The position numbers and the translations under genes are program-made. The notes under the pieces are model-generated. The model saw nothing but the letters and a program-made list of their open reading frames with translations, did not search any database and was not told the DNA's origin. DNA of 64,000 bases from Chloroflexota bacterium. Lineage in GTDB: Bacteria; Chloroflexota; Anaerolineae; B4-G1; SLSP01. Of the stretch, positions 34,701-39,972 are shown piece after piece. Position 1 is the stretch's first letter. Each line of letters starts with the position of its first letter. The stretch lies in the NCBI GenBank assembly GCA_019873645.1, contig JAIOAX010000009.1, positions 1 to 64,000 of the forward strand. The letters run 5' to 3'.

Positions 34701-34834
34701 CCGGCGTCTCCCTTTACCGGTTGCCCCTGCAGACTCCAGCACAGCAAACCCAATCCCAGGGCGGCGACAAAGAAAACTTGCGCCAATCGCCCAACCCCTG
34801 ATATACCTTGCCTTACAGATGTTTGCGCTTTCAT
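28721..34834 (-). CDS. Giant secreted beta-helix/DUF11-repeat surface protein
   Basis: It has 2037 residues. A signal peptide (LAQVFFVAALGLGLLCWSLQG) is followed by a parallel beta-helix region (about 50-500; IYVRPDG...VIVRPGVYTESIVI, then repeated NxxTL/SNN turns). An immunoglobulin-like segment (GVAFAASSGTIAPALDTTDAAGQA) comes next, then ten DUF11 repeats of ~120 residues, each with K-x-D...PGxTLxYxLTxTNTGNQxATGVxLTDTLPA. After WPVIYLPLAQRSY there is a CARDB-like domain of ~180 residues. DUF11 proteins are extracellular stalks, often with isopeptide bonds. Repeats 3 and 6 are almost identical at DNA level. AAGGGG precedes the ATG; mutL follows in the same direction. Confidence 0.88.
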   Translation of the reverse strand: MKAQTSVRQGISGVGRLAQVFFVAALGLGLLCWSLQGQPVKGDAGRIYVRPDGDDHLCTGETDAAVTAAPACAVKTIAQGIYLVTAGGEVIVRPGVYTESIVISKPLTLMATGLVTLTAAASDANATLIKVTADHVTVDGFSLLLNRPHAVAGIVAGAVTAEDTHDVHALTVRNCIIQDSLEIAPGIGMGTFDNRYNLPTNAVGIAVLSADQANIESLTLSNNRITLNSCLEFGTFTLLMGGLTRGVWLREVYGEVSNNTIAGLAHDALIQFAYGGATTLRDNHFRGAGVEIAEPHSGPIVIESNTFAPWTPDFARSLLIKHNYRPLGNPTPVAINIVSNTFTGHTVGILSAASRGVTIHNNVFIPPDAATVFTHTQVNTAYPTDGAQSPLGGANSIIFTNNTFWESGAGGLNGTAIEIRNDYSKGAVDFDSILIGGASSAANTFRRGLARTVWLAENVASTNPAIHAYWNAWGYGTIHDIEATLQHQADDSALAKINFYTIRLEAAPTTQWADGVSAIQATAAITGFLTPGSGNGVAFAASSGTIAPALDTTDAAGQARAALTSNFVGPARITATAGITVNHPVSAAVSVTFIPNIDLMLTKSDGGGPASPGNTLSYRLTYTNTSAHQASQVIITESVPLHTTFNQAASTAGWTCPDGAYAGSLCTYPIGTLDASAVHSVTFAVNVVYPFPAGETWIINTATIADIAIGADPTPWNNSHTLTTTVDAAPYLEIGKDDLRLTVRPGETLAYVITITNTGNQDAAGIRVTDTLPAGVAFGLASNNGEEVEPGLVVWPAFNLSGGGGKTSRILIATVDTPLPAAVAALTNTATLCDSRGFTAAALDVDAVDARPALVLAKSAAVTTTVPGALLTYTLTLTNTGNQAAVGVRLTDTLPAAVTFVAASHAGTESAPGHVTWPAFDLPGGLSVSRVLTVAVKPTLPAGVEWLINAAQAADQQGDAATAQHATFVTATPALALAKSDDRLVVGPGQTLTYRLVITNTGNRTATGVRLSDALPAEVAFVAASHGGNQTAPGFVAWPAFDLPGGASTTRFLTVTVRTPFPSAANAITNTATVGDEAANTATAADTDIVDAAPAWQLTKDDGQSTAAPGATLIYRLTITNTGNQLATGVTLTDTLPAHTTFVLASDGGSQPTPGVVVWPPFDLPGGASATRLLIVTVNTPLPAAVATLTNTATLCDARGFTAAALDVDAVDARPALVLAKSAAVTTTVPGALLTYTLTLTNTGNQAAVGVRLTDTLPAAVTFVAASHAGTESAPGHVTWPAFDLPGGLSVSRVLTVAVKPTLPAGVELLVNTARADAARSYTAMTQHALRVVAAPDLVITKTDHGIAPRPGEILLYTLAYTNAGVQEATGVVIAETVPAHTAFDTAVSSPGWMCAHNAPAGTPCTYAVGALPAHASGVITFGVRVVNPLPVGVSQTENTVSIRDDGENGADPDLSNNAANLTTQLAGTIDLVIGKNDGGVTVEPGETLIYTLTYANNGDQIAGSAVITESVPAFTTFNQTASSPGWTCAHGAPAGTPCIYPLGDLSRSGTRIFAVDIVLPFPVNTTEITNQVSIGAAANNKADVNPGNNTATTTTPVLTRPDLSISKSDGFSVVLPEQQLTYVITVANAGTQNATNVQITDSLPANVTFIGASDGGVQTAPGVVMWPCSAQVSLHETLTRTLTVRVNNTLPAGVDRITNTVTVSDDGAHGPDLNSADNTAIDVNIVGAMPDLVLHKTVDRAVVHPNGLLVYTIRVENTGSQGATGVRLVDTLPPEARFVGASNGGSASASGIVTWPPFTLNVGEQATRTLTARAASGLPEGLVFTNTATVSDDGANGADPLPENNTAVVASRIQWPVIYLPLAQRSYAVGPDLVVDSVVIANSDLAITVRNQGELPVTTAIGFWVDLYINPSPAPTQVNQTWDLIAAYGAVWGVDREALPIPPGATRTIRLYDIYYKPTYSRLPAALRPGDVLYVQVDSVNSQTNYGAILEDHEMAGTAYNNILRVTVDTYQPLNPPATGFHSPGTAESPRLPGRD
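30921..31297 (-). repeat. Near-identical DUF11 unit, copy B
   Basis: 377 bp that match 32010-32386 with about four substitutions by eye. The offset is exactly 1089 bp (363 codons, three DUF11 units), so the frame is kept. Confidence 0.9.
32010..32386 (-). repeat. Near-identical DUF11 unit, copy A
   Basis: Partner of 30921-31297. The other DUF11 units in the gene have diverged much more, so this pair reflects recent duplication or gene conversion. Confidence 0.9.
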
Positions 34835-34936
34835 AAGCCACCCCTTCCCATTTTAACCCTATATTTCCGTTACGTCTGTGGTAGTTTGGTGTGATGGAGA
34901 TATGCCGCTACAGATATGACCCCTGCCTCAATTATA

Positions 34937-34965
34937 CTCTTTTGAGCATAGTCTGGTAGTCGGAA
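34937..34965 (-). promoter_or_regulatory. Probable promoter of the giant surface-protein gene
   Basis: On the minus strand, TTCCGA and TATAAT are separated by 17 nt. The -10 box is perfect and the -35 box weak, so an activator may be needed. The leader would be about 95 nt. Confidence 0.55.
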
Positions 34966-34966
34966 A

Positions 34967-34983
34967 GGGTGCATTTCAGGACG
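34967..34983 (-). promoter_or_regulatory. Shared upstream motif, copy B
   Basis: Minus strand: CGTCCTGAAATGCACCC, directly abutting the weak -35 box. It has the same orientation relative to transcription as copies A and C. Confidence 0.5.
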
Positions 34984-35018
34984 GGGGCAGGTTTTTGCGT
35001 TTTGCCCTCTCACCCCCT

Positions 35019-35054
35019 GCCCCCGCTCTCCCCGCACGCGGGGAGAGCGGGGGC
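35019..35054. repeat. Strong GC-rich palindrome
   Basis: GCCCCCGCTCTCCCC and GGGGAGAGCGGGGGC pair perfectly over 15 bp around a GCACGC loop. This REP-like palindrome separates the two divergent promoters. It has no T-run, so it is not a clear terminator. Confidence 0.8.
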
Positions 35055-35094
35055 GCAAAAGAAAGATTGCCAACCTTCGCCAGGGGTACTAAGT

Positions 35095-35123
35095 TTGACA
35101 AATTCCTTGATTCAGTTTAGGAT
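35095..35123 (+). promoter_or_regulatory. Promoter of the ArsR-like regulator gene
   Basis: TTGACA (35095-35100), 17 nt, TAGGAT (35118-35123). Initiation near 35130 gives a short leader before the ATG at 35149. Confidence 0.65.
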
Positions 35124-35148
35124 AGGGGTAATTGATAAAATTTTCTTT

Positions 35149-35481
35149 ATGGATTTGATGATGACCCAAGATAGCGGGATGTCTGACCGGGAACTGCGGC
35201 GCCTGACACGCGGTTTTGGAGCGCTTCATTCTGTGTTGCGCTTGCGTATCCTCTCTGCGCTGGCGCAGGGTGAATCGAATGTCAGGGACTTAGAGGTCCA
35301 ATTGCGGGTCAGCCAGCCATTGCTTTCCTGGCATTTGACGCAACTACGGCAGGCCGGCTTTGTGAGCGCCGAGCGAGTCGGGCGCGAGGTGCGTTATCGT
35401 CTGCGCCCCACAGCTTTCCAGGATTTGGTCCGCCAGATTGAACACGTACTGGGATTCTCTTTGGCGGACAAAGCCACTTGA
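35149..35481 (+). CDS. ArsR-like winged-helix transcriptional regulator
   Basis: A protein of about 110 residues with an ArsR-type wHTH: LRLRILSALAQGESNVRDLEVQLRVSQPLLSWHLTQLRQAGFVSAERVGREVRYRL. It contains recognition helix SQPLLSWHLTQL and wing GREVRYRL. No metal-binding cysteine motif of the ELCVC type is visible, so it is probably not a metal sensor. Start candidates are 35149, 35158 and 35161; none has a clear Shine-Dalgarno site. It is divergent from the giant surface-protein gene and may regulate it. Confidence 0.82.
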   Translation: MDLMMTQDSGMSDRELRRLTRGFGALHSVLRLRILSALAQGESNVRDLEVQLRVSQPLLSWHLTQLRQAGFVSAERVGREVRYRLRPTAFQDLVRQIEHVLGFSLADKAT

Positions 35482-35535
35482 ACCGTCGCAGCTTGCGACT
35501 TGGAACTTTAGACTATTTTCTGATAAGGGGAATGG

Positions 35536-36150
35536 ATGGAACGCACAAAGGTTAAACAATACGATTCATTGACCGATTTCTTGCGCACGCAGGCGACCGT
35601 GATCACACATCCGATTGCACGGATTCTGGAGAAATTGGGCCTGCATCCCAATACCGTGACTCTGCTGGGATTCTTGCTCAACCTCGGCGCGGGCGTGGTC
35701 CTGGCCTCCGGGCATCTGGTGTGGGGTGGGGTGTTTCTGCTGCTGGCTTCTTCGGTGGATTCACTGGATGGCGCGTTGGCGCGCGTTTCCGGTGCAAAAA
35801 GCCGCTTTGGCGCATTTCTTGATTCGACGCTGGATCGCCTTTCGGAGGGCGCGCTGCTCTTCGGTTTGCTGGTCTGGTTGCTGCGGCAAGATGCGACAAT
35901 TGAAATCTACCTCACTTTTGTCATCTTGCTGGGCAGTGTGATGGTGAGCTACACCCGCGCGCGCGCCGAGGGGGTGGGGTACGACTGTAAAGTCGGCATT
36001 CTGACGCGCCTGGAGCGGGTCGTGGTGTTCGGCGCGGGCCTGATCCTTGGATGGGTGCGTCCGACGTTGATCGTGATGGCTGTTTTGACCTGGATTACCG
36101 TTTTGCAGCGGGTATGGTACGTCTACCGCGAATCGCAAAGGAACCCCTGA
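35536..36150 (+). CDS. CDP-alcohol phosphatidyltransferase family protein
   Basis: This 204-residue membrane enzyme has the full signature DSLDGALARVSG...FGAFLDSTLDR (D75, D78-G79, R83, G92, D96, D100), which binds two metals and the CDP-alcohol. About six hydrophobic segments are visible. It attaches a headgroup such as inositol phosphate or glycerol phosphate to a lipid; the acceptor is not predictable from sequence. LTRLERVVVFGAGLILG is reminiscent of phosphatidylinositol-phosphate synthase-like members. Confidence 0.88.
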   Translation: MERTKVKQYDSLTDFLRTQATVITHPIARILEKLGLHPNTVTLLGFLLNLGAGVVLASGHLVWGGVFLLLASSVDSLDGALARVSGAKSRFGAFLDSTLDRLSEGALLFGLLVWLLRQDATIEIYLTFVILLGSVMVSYTRARAEGVGYDCKVGILTRLERVVVFGAGLILGWVRPTLIVMAVLTWITVLQRVWYVYRESQRNP

Positions 36151-36203
36151 TTTAACCGCAAAGTTTGCCGAGAACGCGGAGCAATCTCCGGTAATTTTAT
36201 AAA

Positions 36204-36234
36204 CCTGACAGGTCTGAGAAGATCTGTCAGGTCT
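36204..36234. repeat. Palindrome, second copy of the GACCTGACAGGTC type
   Basis: ACCTGACAGGTCT and AGATCTGTCAGGT pair with one G-T wobble around a GAGA loop. It is related to the perfect copy at 12873-12907. Just upstream (36155-36180) is a CGCAAAG/GAGAACGCGGAG word run. Confidence 0.7.
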
Positions 36235-36274
36235 GGTGCTCCCCGGCGTATGTTGATTGCGTTAAAAATGGCCC

Positions 36275-36292
36275 CGTCCTGAAATGCACCCC
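36275..36292 (+). promoter_or_regulatory. Shared upstream motif, copy C
   Basis: CGTCCTGAAATGCACCCC lies about 37 bp before a TACAAT -10 box, in the same orientation as copies A and B. Confidence 0.5.
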
Positions 36293-36328
36293 CCTCTGAA
36301 GTGAATGGAGGTTCGTGCGAATTCGTGG

Positions 36329-36334
36329 TACAAT
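36329..36334 (+). promoter_or_regulatory. -10 box before a leaderless-type start
   Basis: TACAAT ends 7 nt before the ATG at 36342, the same geometry as at hisL. No convincing -35 box; TGGAGG is at the expected position. Confidence 0.45.
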
Positions 36335-36341
36335 TCGCCCT

Positions 36342-39300
36342 ATGGAAAAACGGATTCTGTCACCACCCTGGGCGTTGCTGGTGCTCCTGCTTTTCTTGCT
36401 CCCGGCCTGGTTGCCGTTGTTGCGCGGCGACGGCCTGCCTTGTACCCACGATAACGCGCTGCACTATTACCGCATCACCGCCATTGACGCCGCCTGGCGG
36501 CAGGGGTGGATCTTCTCGCGTTGGATCCCTAACCTGGCCCTAGGATATGGCTATCCCTTCTTCAATTTCCGCGAGCCGCTTCCCTATCTGGTAGGCGCAT
36601 TGCTTTATCGGACAGGGCTGCCGCTTCCTCTGGTCCTCGGCTTGCTCTACACGGCGAGTTTGCTGGCGGCGGCCTGGGGCGCTTATGTGTGGGCGCGCGA
36701 GCCTTTCGGCGAACGCGCGGCGTGGATCGCGGCGCTGGCCTACGGGCTGGGGCCGTATCTGCTATTGGATGCACTGCGACGAGGTAACATGCCGGAATCG
36801 GTTGCGCTGGCCTTGCTCCCCTGGCTGATGGTGACATTTCGCCGTGTGATCCTCGGCGGTGGGCGCGGGCCGTTCGTTGCCTCGGTGCTGTTGCTGGCGG
36901 CGTTGTTTTTGAGCCACAACATCAGCTCGCTGCTTTTTGCGCCATTGCTGGGTGGTTACGTCATCTTACTGGCGTGGGTGTACCGTGCGCGAAAAATGTG
37001 GCCGTGGGCCTTCGCGGCGGCGCTGTTGGCCGTGATGCTGACTGCGTGGTTCTGGTTCCCCGCGCTGACCGAGCAATCCAGCGTGCAGTTGCACCTTTCG
37101 CGCACGACGCGCAACAACGACTTCCACTACAACTTTGCCACGTGGAAAGAGATATTGTTTACTTTGCCTGCACCCTACGACCCCGATTACCTCAATCCAC
37201 CGATGCGTGTGCCGCTCGGCGTTGTCCAAACGACGCTGGCGGTTGTCGGCGTGTTGGTCAGCTTATGGGGTATGCGTGTCCCCAAAGATGCGGATGAGGA
37301 TGTCGCCGTCCATGCCCATGAAGTGCGTGTATCCGTGATTTTCTTGGCGCTGATGACATTCGCTTATCTGTGGATGAGCACGCCCGGCTCCGTGTGGCTC
37401 TGGGAAGCCTTCCCGATGCTGGCCTTCATTCAATTCCCGTGGCGTCTCGTTGGTCGCGCCCTGCTTCCTGCTGCTTTCCTTGCCGCTGCTGCCTTTCCCT
37501 CCCGCCTACCGCCTACCGCCTACCGTCTACCTCTCCCCTCCCGTCTACTGTCTACCGTCTACCGTCTACCTCTCCCCTCCCGTCTACCGTCTACCGTCTA
37601 CCGTCTACTTTTCTCCCTCCCCCTGGCGCTGCTGGCCTTCCTCTCCTGGCCTGATGCCTATCCTCCAAAGGGCTTCTGCGCCATGAAATCGCATCCCGAT
37701 ATGGCCGATCTCTATGCCTACGAGCAACAGGGCTGGATGGGGGTTGATCCCGAAGGAAGTTATTTCCCCGTTTGGGTAGAGGTGCAGCCCACCGCTACTG
37801 CACTGGCCGATGCCTTCGCGCGCGGCGAGGAACCGGAGCGACTGGATGCCGCGGCCTTGCCGGAAGGCGCGCGCGTTCTGGCGGCGGCTTATCGCCCCCT
37901 GGAGGCAACCGTCACTCTTGAAACTCCAACGGCGTTTCGGGCGCGCTGGCTGGTGTTCTACTTCCCCGGCTGGCGCGTGGAAATTGACGGCGCGCCGGTT
38001 GCGATGGTGCCAGAAGAAGATACCGGCTTGCTGACCTTTGGGGTGCCCGCCGGGCAGCACACACTCGAGGTGCGCTTTGGAATGACGACCTCACGGTTGT
38101 GGGTAAGTATTCTTTCCGCCATCGCTTTGCTTGTTTTCGGCTTAGCCGTATGGCTTCTTCCCATTCCCCATTCGCTATTTGTTATTCGTTATTCGCCATT
38201 CGCTATCCGCTGGCTTGAACTCGCTTTGTCTATCGGGCTGCTTGCACTCAAACTGTTGGTCGTAGATCGCACACCGAACCCTTTGTATCATTCCCGCCTG
38301 GCGGCCGGCGAGTTGCCCGAAGTCTCCACCCCGTTGAAACAACCTTTTGCCGGCGGCCTGACGCTCGCAGGTTACACGCTTCCTTCCGCCGAACTTCCCG
38401 GCGATGGAGAAATACAAGTTGATTTGCTGTGGCAGGCCCGCGAGATTCCGGCACGTGAGTATCGCGCCGTCGTTCTGCTTACGGATGCGCAGGGGCAGCT
38501 CTGGAGTCCTGCCGGAACATTGCGCCCGCGTGGCTATGAACCGCCGCCGCCTACAACAATGTGGTTGCCGGGGCAATATGCTTATGATCCCCATATCGTG
38601 CAACCGTTGGCCGGGACGCCGCCGGGCGAGTACAATGTCGTCGTCGGGGTGTTCGACCGGTTCACATTGACGCCCGCGTCCGTTTTGGGGGCGGATGGCA
38701 ATCCTGCCGGACCCGATTTAAAGTTGGGGACGTTGAAAATCACGCCGCCCCGGACGCGGCCGGATTTACAGAGCCTGAGGGTTCCCACAAATGCCCGCAT
38801 ACAGTATTGTGAGGCAATCGGTCTATGGACGATGACGGCGGATCGCACCCGCGCTGCACCGGGTGAGATTGTGGGCCTGCGCTGGGTTTGGGAGGCCCTG
38901 GAGACGCCGGAGACGGCTCTGACGGCCCGCCTCACGCTGGAAAATGCCGCAGGCGTAGGGCTGCGTGATTGGACTTTGCCGTTGGCCGCTGCCTGGTGGC
39001 CGACGGATCGCTGGTCGGTCGGCGAACGCTGGGTGGGACGCCCGATCATCCGTCTGCCAGGGGGCCTGGAAAGCGGCGAGTATCGCCTGAGCGTGCGTCT
39101 GCCCGACTGCGATGTTGCACTGGCGGAAGTGTCTCTTGAAGTCGTCGCCCCGGCGCGGAACTGGCAAGCGCCGGATAACCTGCTCCCCGTTGACGTAGTT
39201 TTCGGCGGCGAAGTGCGCTTGCTCGGCTATGCGCTCGATCCGCCGACGCCCGTTGCCGGCGCGCCGTTGACCGTGCGGCTGGCCTGGCAGGCGGTGACGG

Positions 39301-39575
39301 AGATGGCGGCGTCGTATCGCGTGTTTGTGCACCTGCTTGGCAGTGATGGGCGCGTCCTGGCGCAGAGCGACGGCGAACCGGCCGAGTGGACCCGCCCGAC
39401 GACCGGCTGGGCCAGCGGTGAAGTGGTTGTTGAAATGCGCGAGATCGCTGTCCCGGCGTCCCTTCCCCCGGGCGCGGTGGTGTTGCGCGTGGGCCTTTAC
39501 CTGCCGGACGGTCCGCGTCTGCTCACGGCTGCCGGCGAAGATGCCTTTGTCCTCGGTGAGTTTATCATTCCATAG
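36342..39575 (+). CDS. Giant GT-C-like membrane protein with C-terminal beta-sandwich repeats, paralogue 1
   Basis: It has 1077 residues. The first ~420 carry about 10-11 membrane segments in the style of YfhO/6-pyruvoyl-tetrahydropterin-synthase-related membrane proteins (GYPFFNFREPLPYLVGALLY, LRRGNMPESVALALLPW). An extracytoplasmic domain of ~180 residues follows (LETPTAFRARWLVFYFPGWRVEIDG), then two more helices and about 430 residues of tandem beta-sandwich domains (LTVRLAWQAVTEMAASYRVFVHLLG). A lipid-linked sugar transferase role is inferred from topology. Residues ~386-424 and ~606-623 are encoded by heptamer repeats. No Shine-Dalgarno site; the ATG fits leaderless initiation. Confidence 0.75.
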   Translation: MEKRILSPPWALLVLLLFLLPAWLPLLRGDGLPCTHDNALHYYRITAIDAAWRQGWIFSRWIPNLALGYGYPFFNFREPLPYLVGALLYRTGLPLPLVLGLLYTASLLAAAWGAYVWAREPFGERAAWIAALAYGLGPYLLLDALRRGNMPESVALALLPWLMVTFRRVILGGGRGPFVASVLLLAALFLSHNISSLLFAPLLGGYVILLAWVYRARKMWPWAFAAALLAVMLTAWFWFPALTEQSSVQLHLSRTTRNNDFHYNFATWKEILFTLPAPYDPDYLNPPMRVPLGVVQTTLAVVGVLVSLWGMRVPKDADEDVAVHAHEVRVSVIFLALMTFAYLWMSTPGSVWLWEAFPMLAFIQFPWRLVGRALLPAAFLAAAAFPSRLPPTAYRLPLPSRLLSTVYRLPLPSRLPSTVYRLLFSLPLALLAFLSWPDAYPPKGFCAMKSHPDMADLYAYEQQGWMGVDPEGSYFPVWVEVQPTATALADAFARGEEPERLDAAALPEGARVLAAAYRPLEATVTLETPTAFRARWLVFYFPGWRVEIDGAPVAMVPEEDTGLLTFGVPAGQHTLEVRFGMTTSRLWVSILSAIALLVFGLAVWLLPIPHSLFVIRYSPFAIRWLELALSIGLLALKLLVVDRTPNPLYHSRLAAGELPEVSTPLKQPFAGGLTLAGYTLPSAELPGDGEIQVDLLWQAREIPAREYRAVVLLTDAQGQLWSPAGTLRPRGYEPPPPTTMWLPGQYAYDPHIVQPLAGTPPGEYNVVVGVFDRFTLTPASVLGADGNPAGPDLKLGTLKITPPRTRPDLQSLRVPTNARIQYCEAIGLWTMTADRTRAAPGEIVGLRWVWEALETPETALTARLTLENAAGVGLRDWTLPLAAAWWPTDRWSVGERWVGRPIIRLPGGLESGEYRLSVRLPDCDVALAEVSLEVVAPARNWQAPDNLLPVDVVFGGEVRLLGYALDPPTPVAGAPLTVRLAWQAVTEMAASYRVFVHLLGSDGRVLAQSDGEPAEWTRPTTGWASGEVVVEMREIAVPASLPPGAVVLRVGLYLPDGPRLLTAAGEDAFVLGEFIIP
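37497..37614 (+). repeat. In-gene CTACCGT heptamer repeat
   Basis: About a dozen CTACCGT/CTACCGC units, interrupted twice by CTCCCCTCCC, encode LPSTVYRLP-type peptide repeats in a loop between membrane segments. Confidence 0.85.
38158..38211 (+). repeat. In-gene ATTCGCT heptamer repeat
   Basis: ATTCGCTATTTGTTATTCGT and further units at 7-bp period encode SLFVIRYSPFAIRW, a linker between two membrane helices. Confidence 0.75.
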
Positions 39576-39578
39576 GGC

Positions 39579-39637
39579 GTTAGAACGTCGGAACGTTCTA
39601 ACGTTTGAACGTTCTAACGTTCTAACGTTTGAACGCC
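39579..39637. repeat. AACGTTCT octamer repeat
   Basis: AACGTTCT and AACGTTTG units alternate at 8-bp period in the gap before the small membrane protein. Each unit is nearly self-complementary. The same word occurs at 52995-53043. Confidence 0.75.
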
Positions 39638-39653
39638 ACTCCAGGAGGTATTG

Positions 39654-39836
39654 ATGCGTAGACGCGCAGGAAGTTTATTGACCGCTGTGGCCTTGCTGAT
39701 CACGCTCTGGTTAATTTGGAGTAAGCTGCGGATCATTGTTTTTGTGTCCATACCCTGGTGGGGATTTTTGATCCTCGGCGTGCTGCTCTTTCTGGCCGTG
39801 GATTACATCCTTTCCAAACTCTTTGATCGCGAGTGA
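39654..39836 (+). CDS. Small two-helix membrane protein
   Basis: This 60-residue protein has a basic start (MRRRAG), two hydrophobic helices (TAVALLITLWLIW and IPWWGFLILGVLLFLAVDYIL) and a charged tail. AGGAGG lies 5 nt before the ATG, a strong reason to call it despite its size. It sits between the two giant paralogues and might be an accessory subunit, which is inference. No family was recognised. Confidence 0.72.
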   Translation: MRRRAGSLLTAVALLITLWLIWSKLRIIVFVSIPWWGFLILGVLLFLAVDYILSKLFDRE

Positions 39837-39879
39837 ACAGCGGTACGGGAAAATATACTCATTGAAAATGTTCATTTTT

Positions 39880-39951
39880 CAGCGGATTTAGCAGATTAAG
39901 CAGATTTTTTAATTGCATTACTTAATCTGCTCAATCTGCTTAATCTGCTGA
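39880..39951. repeat. AGCAGATTx nonamer hairpin
   Basis: AGCGGATTTAGCAGATTAAG faces CTTAATCTGCTCAATCTGCT across an AT-rich loop. It lies upstream of the second giant membrane protein and extends over the position where a -35 box would be expected. Confidence 0.7.
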
Positions 39952-39972
39952 TTAACAAGGTAAAATGGCGAT

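Larger units (their letters stand above)
34835..35148. other. Divergent intergenic region, 314 bp
   Basis: No gene is visible. It holds the minus-strand promoter of the giant surface protein (34937-34965), the shared motif copy B (34967-34986), a strong palindrome (35019-35054) and the plus-strand promoter of the ArsR-like gene (35095-35123). Confidence 0.75.

Noticed and set aside
28721-34834. Many long open frames antisense to the giant DUF11 gene
   Set aside because: They are repetitive low-complexity translations of a GC-rich repeated gene in other frames, with no Shine-Dalgarno sites or recognisable domains.
35019-35054. Called as a rho-independent terminator
   Set aside because: A strong palindrome, but it lies between two divergent promoters and has no T-run on either strand.
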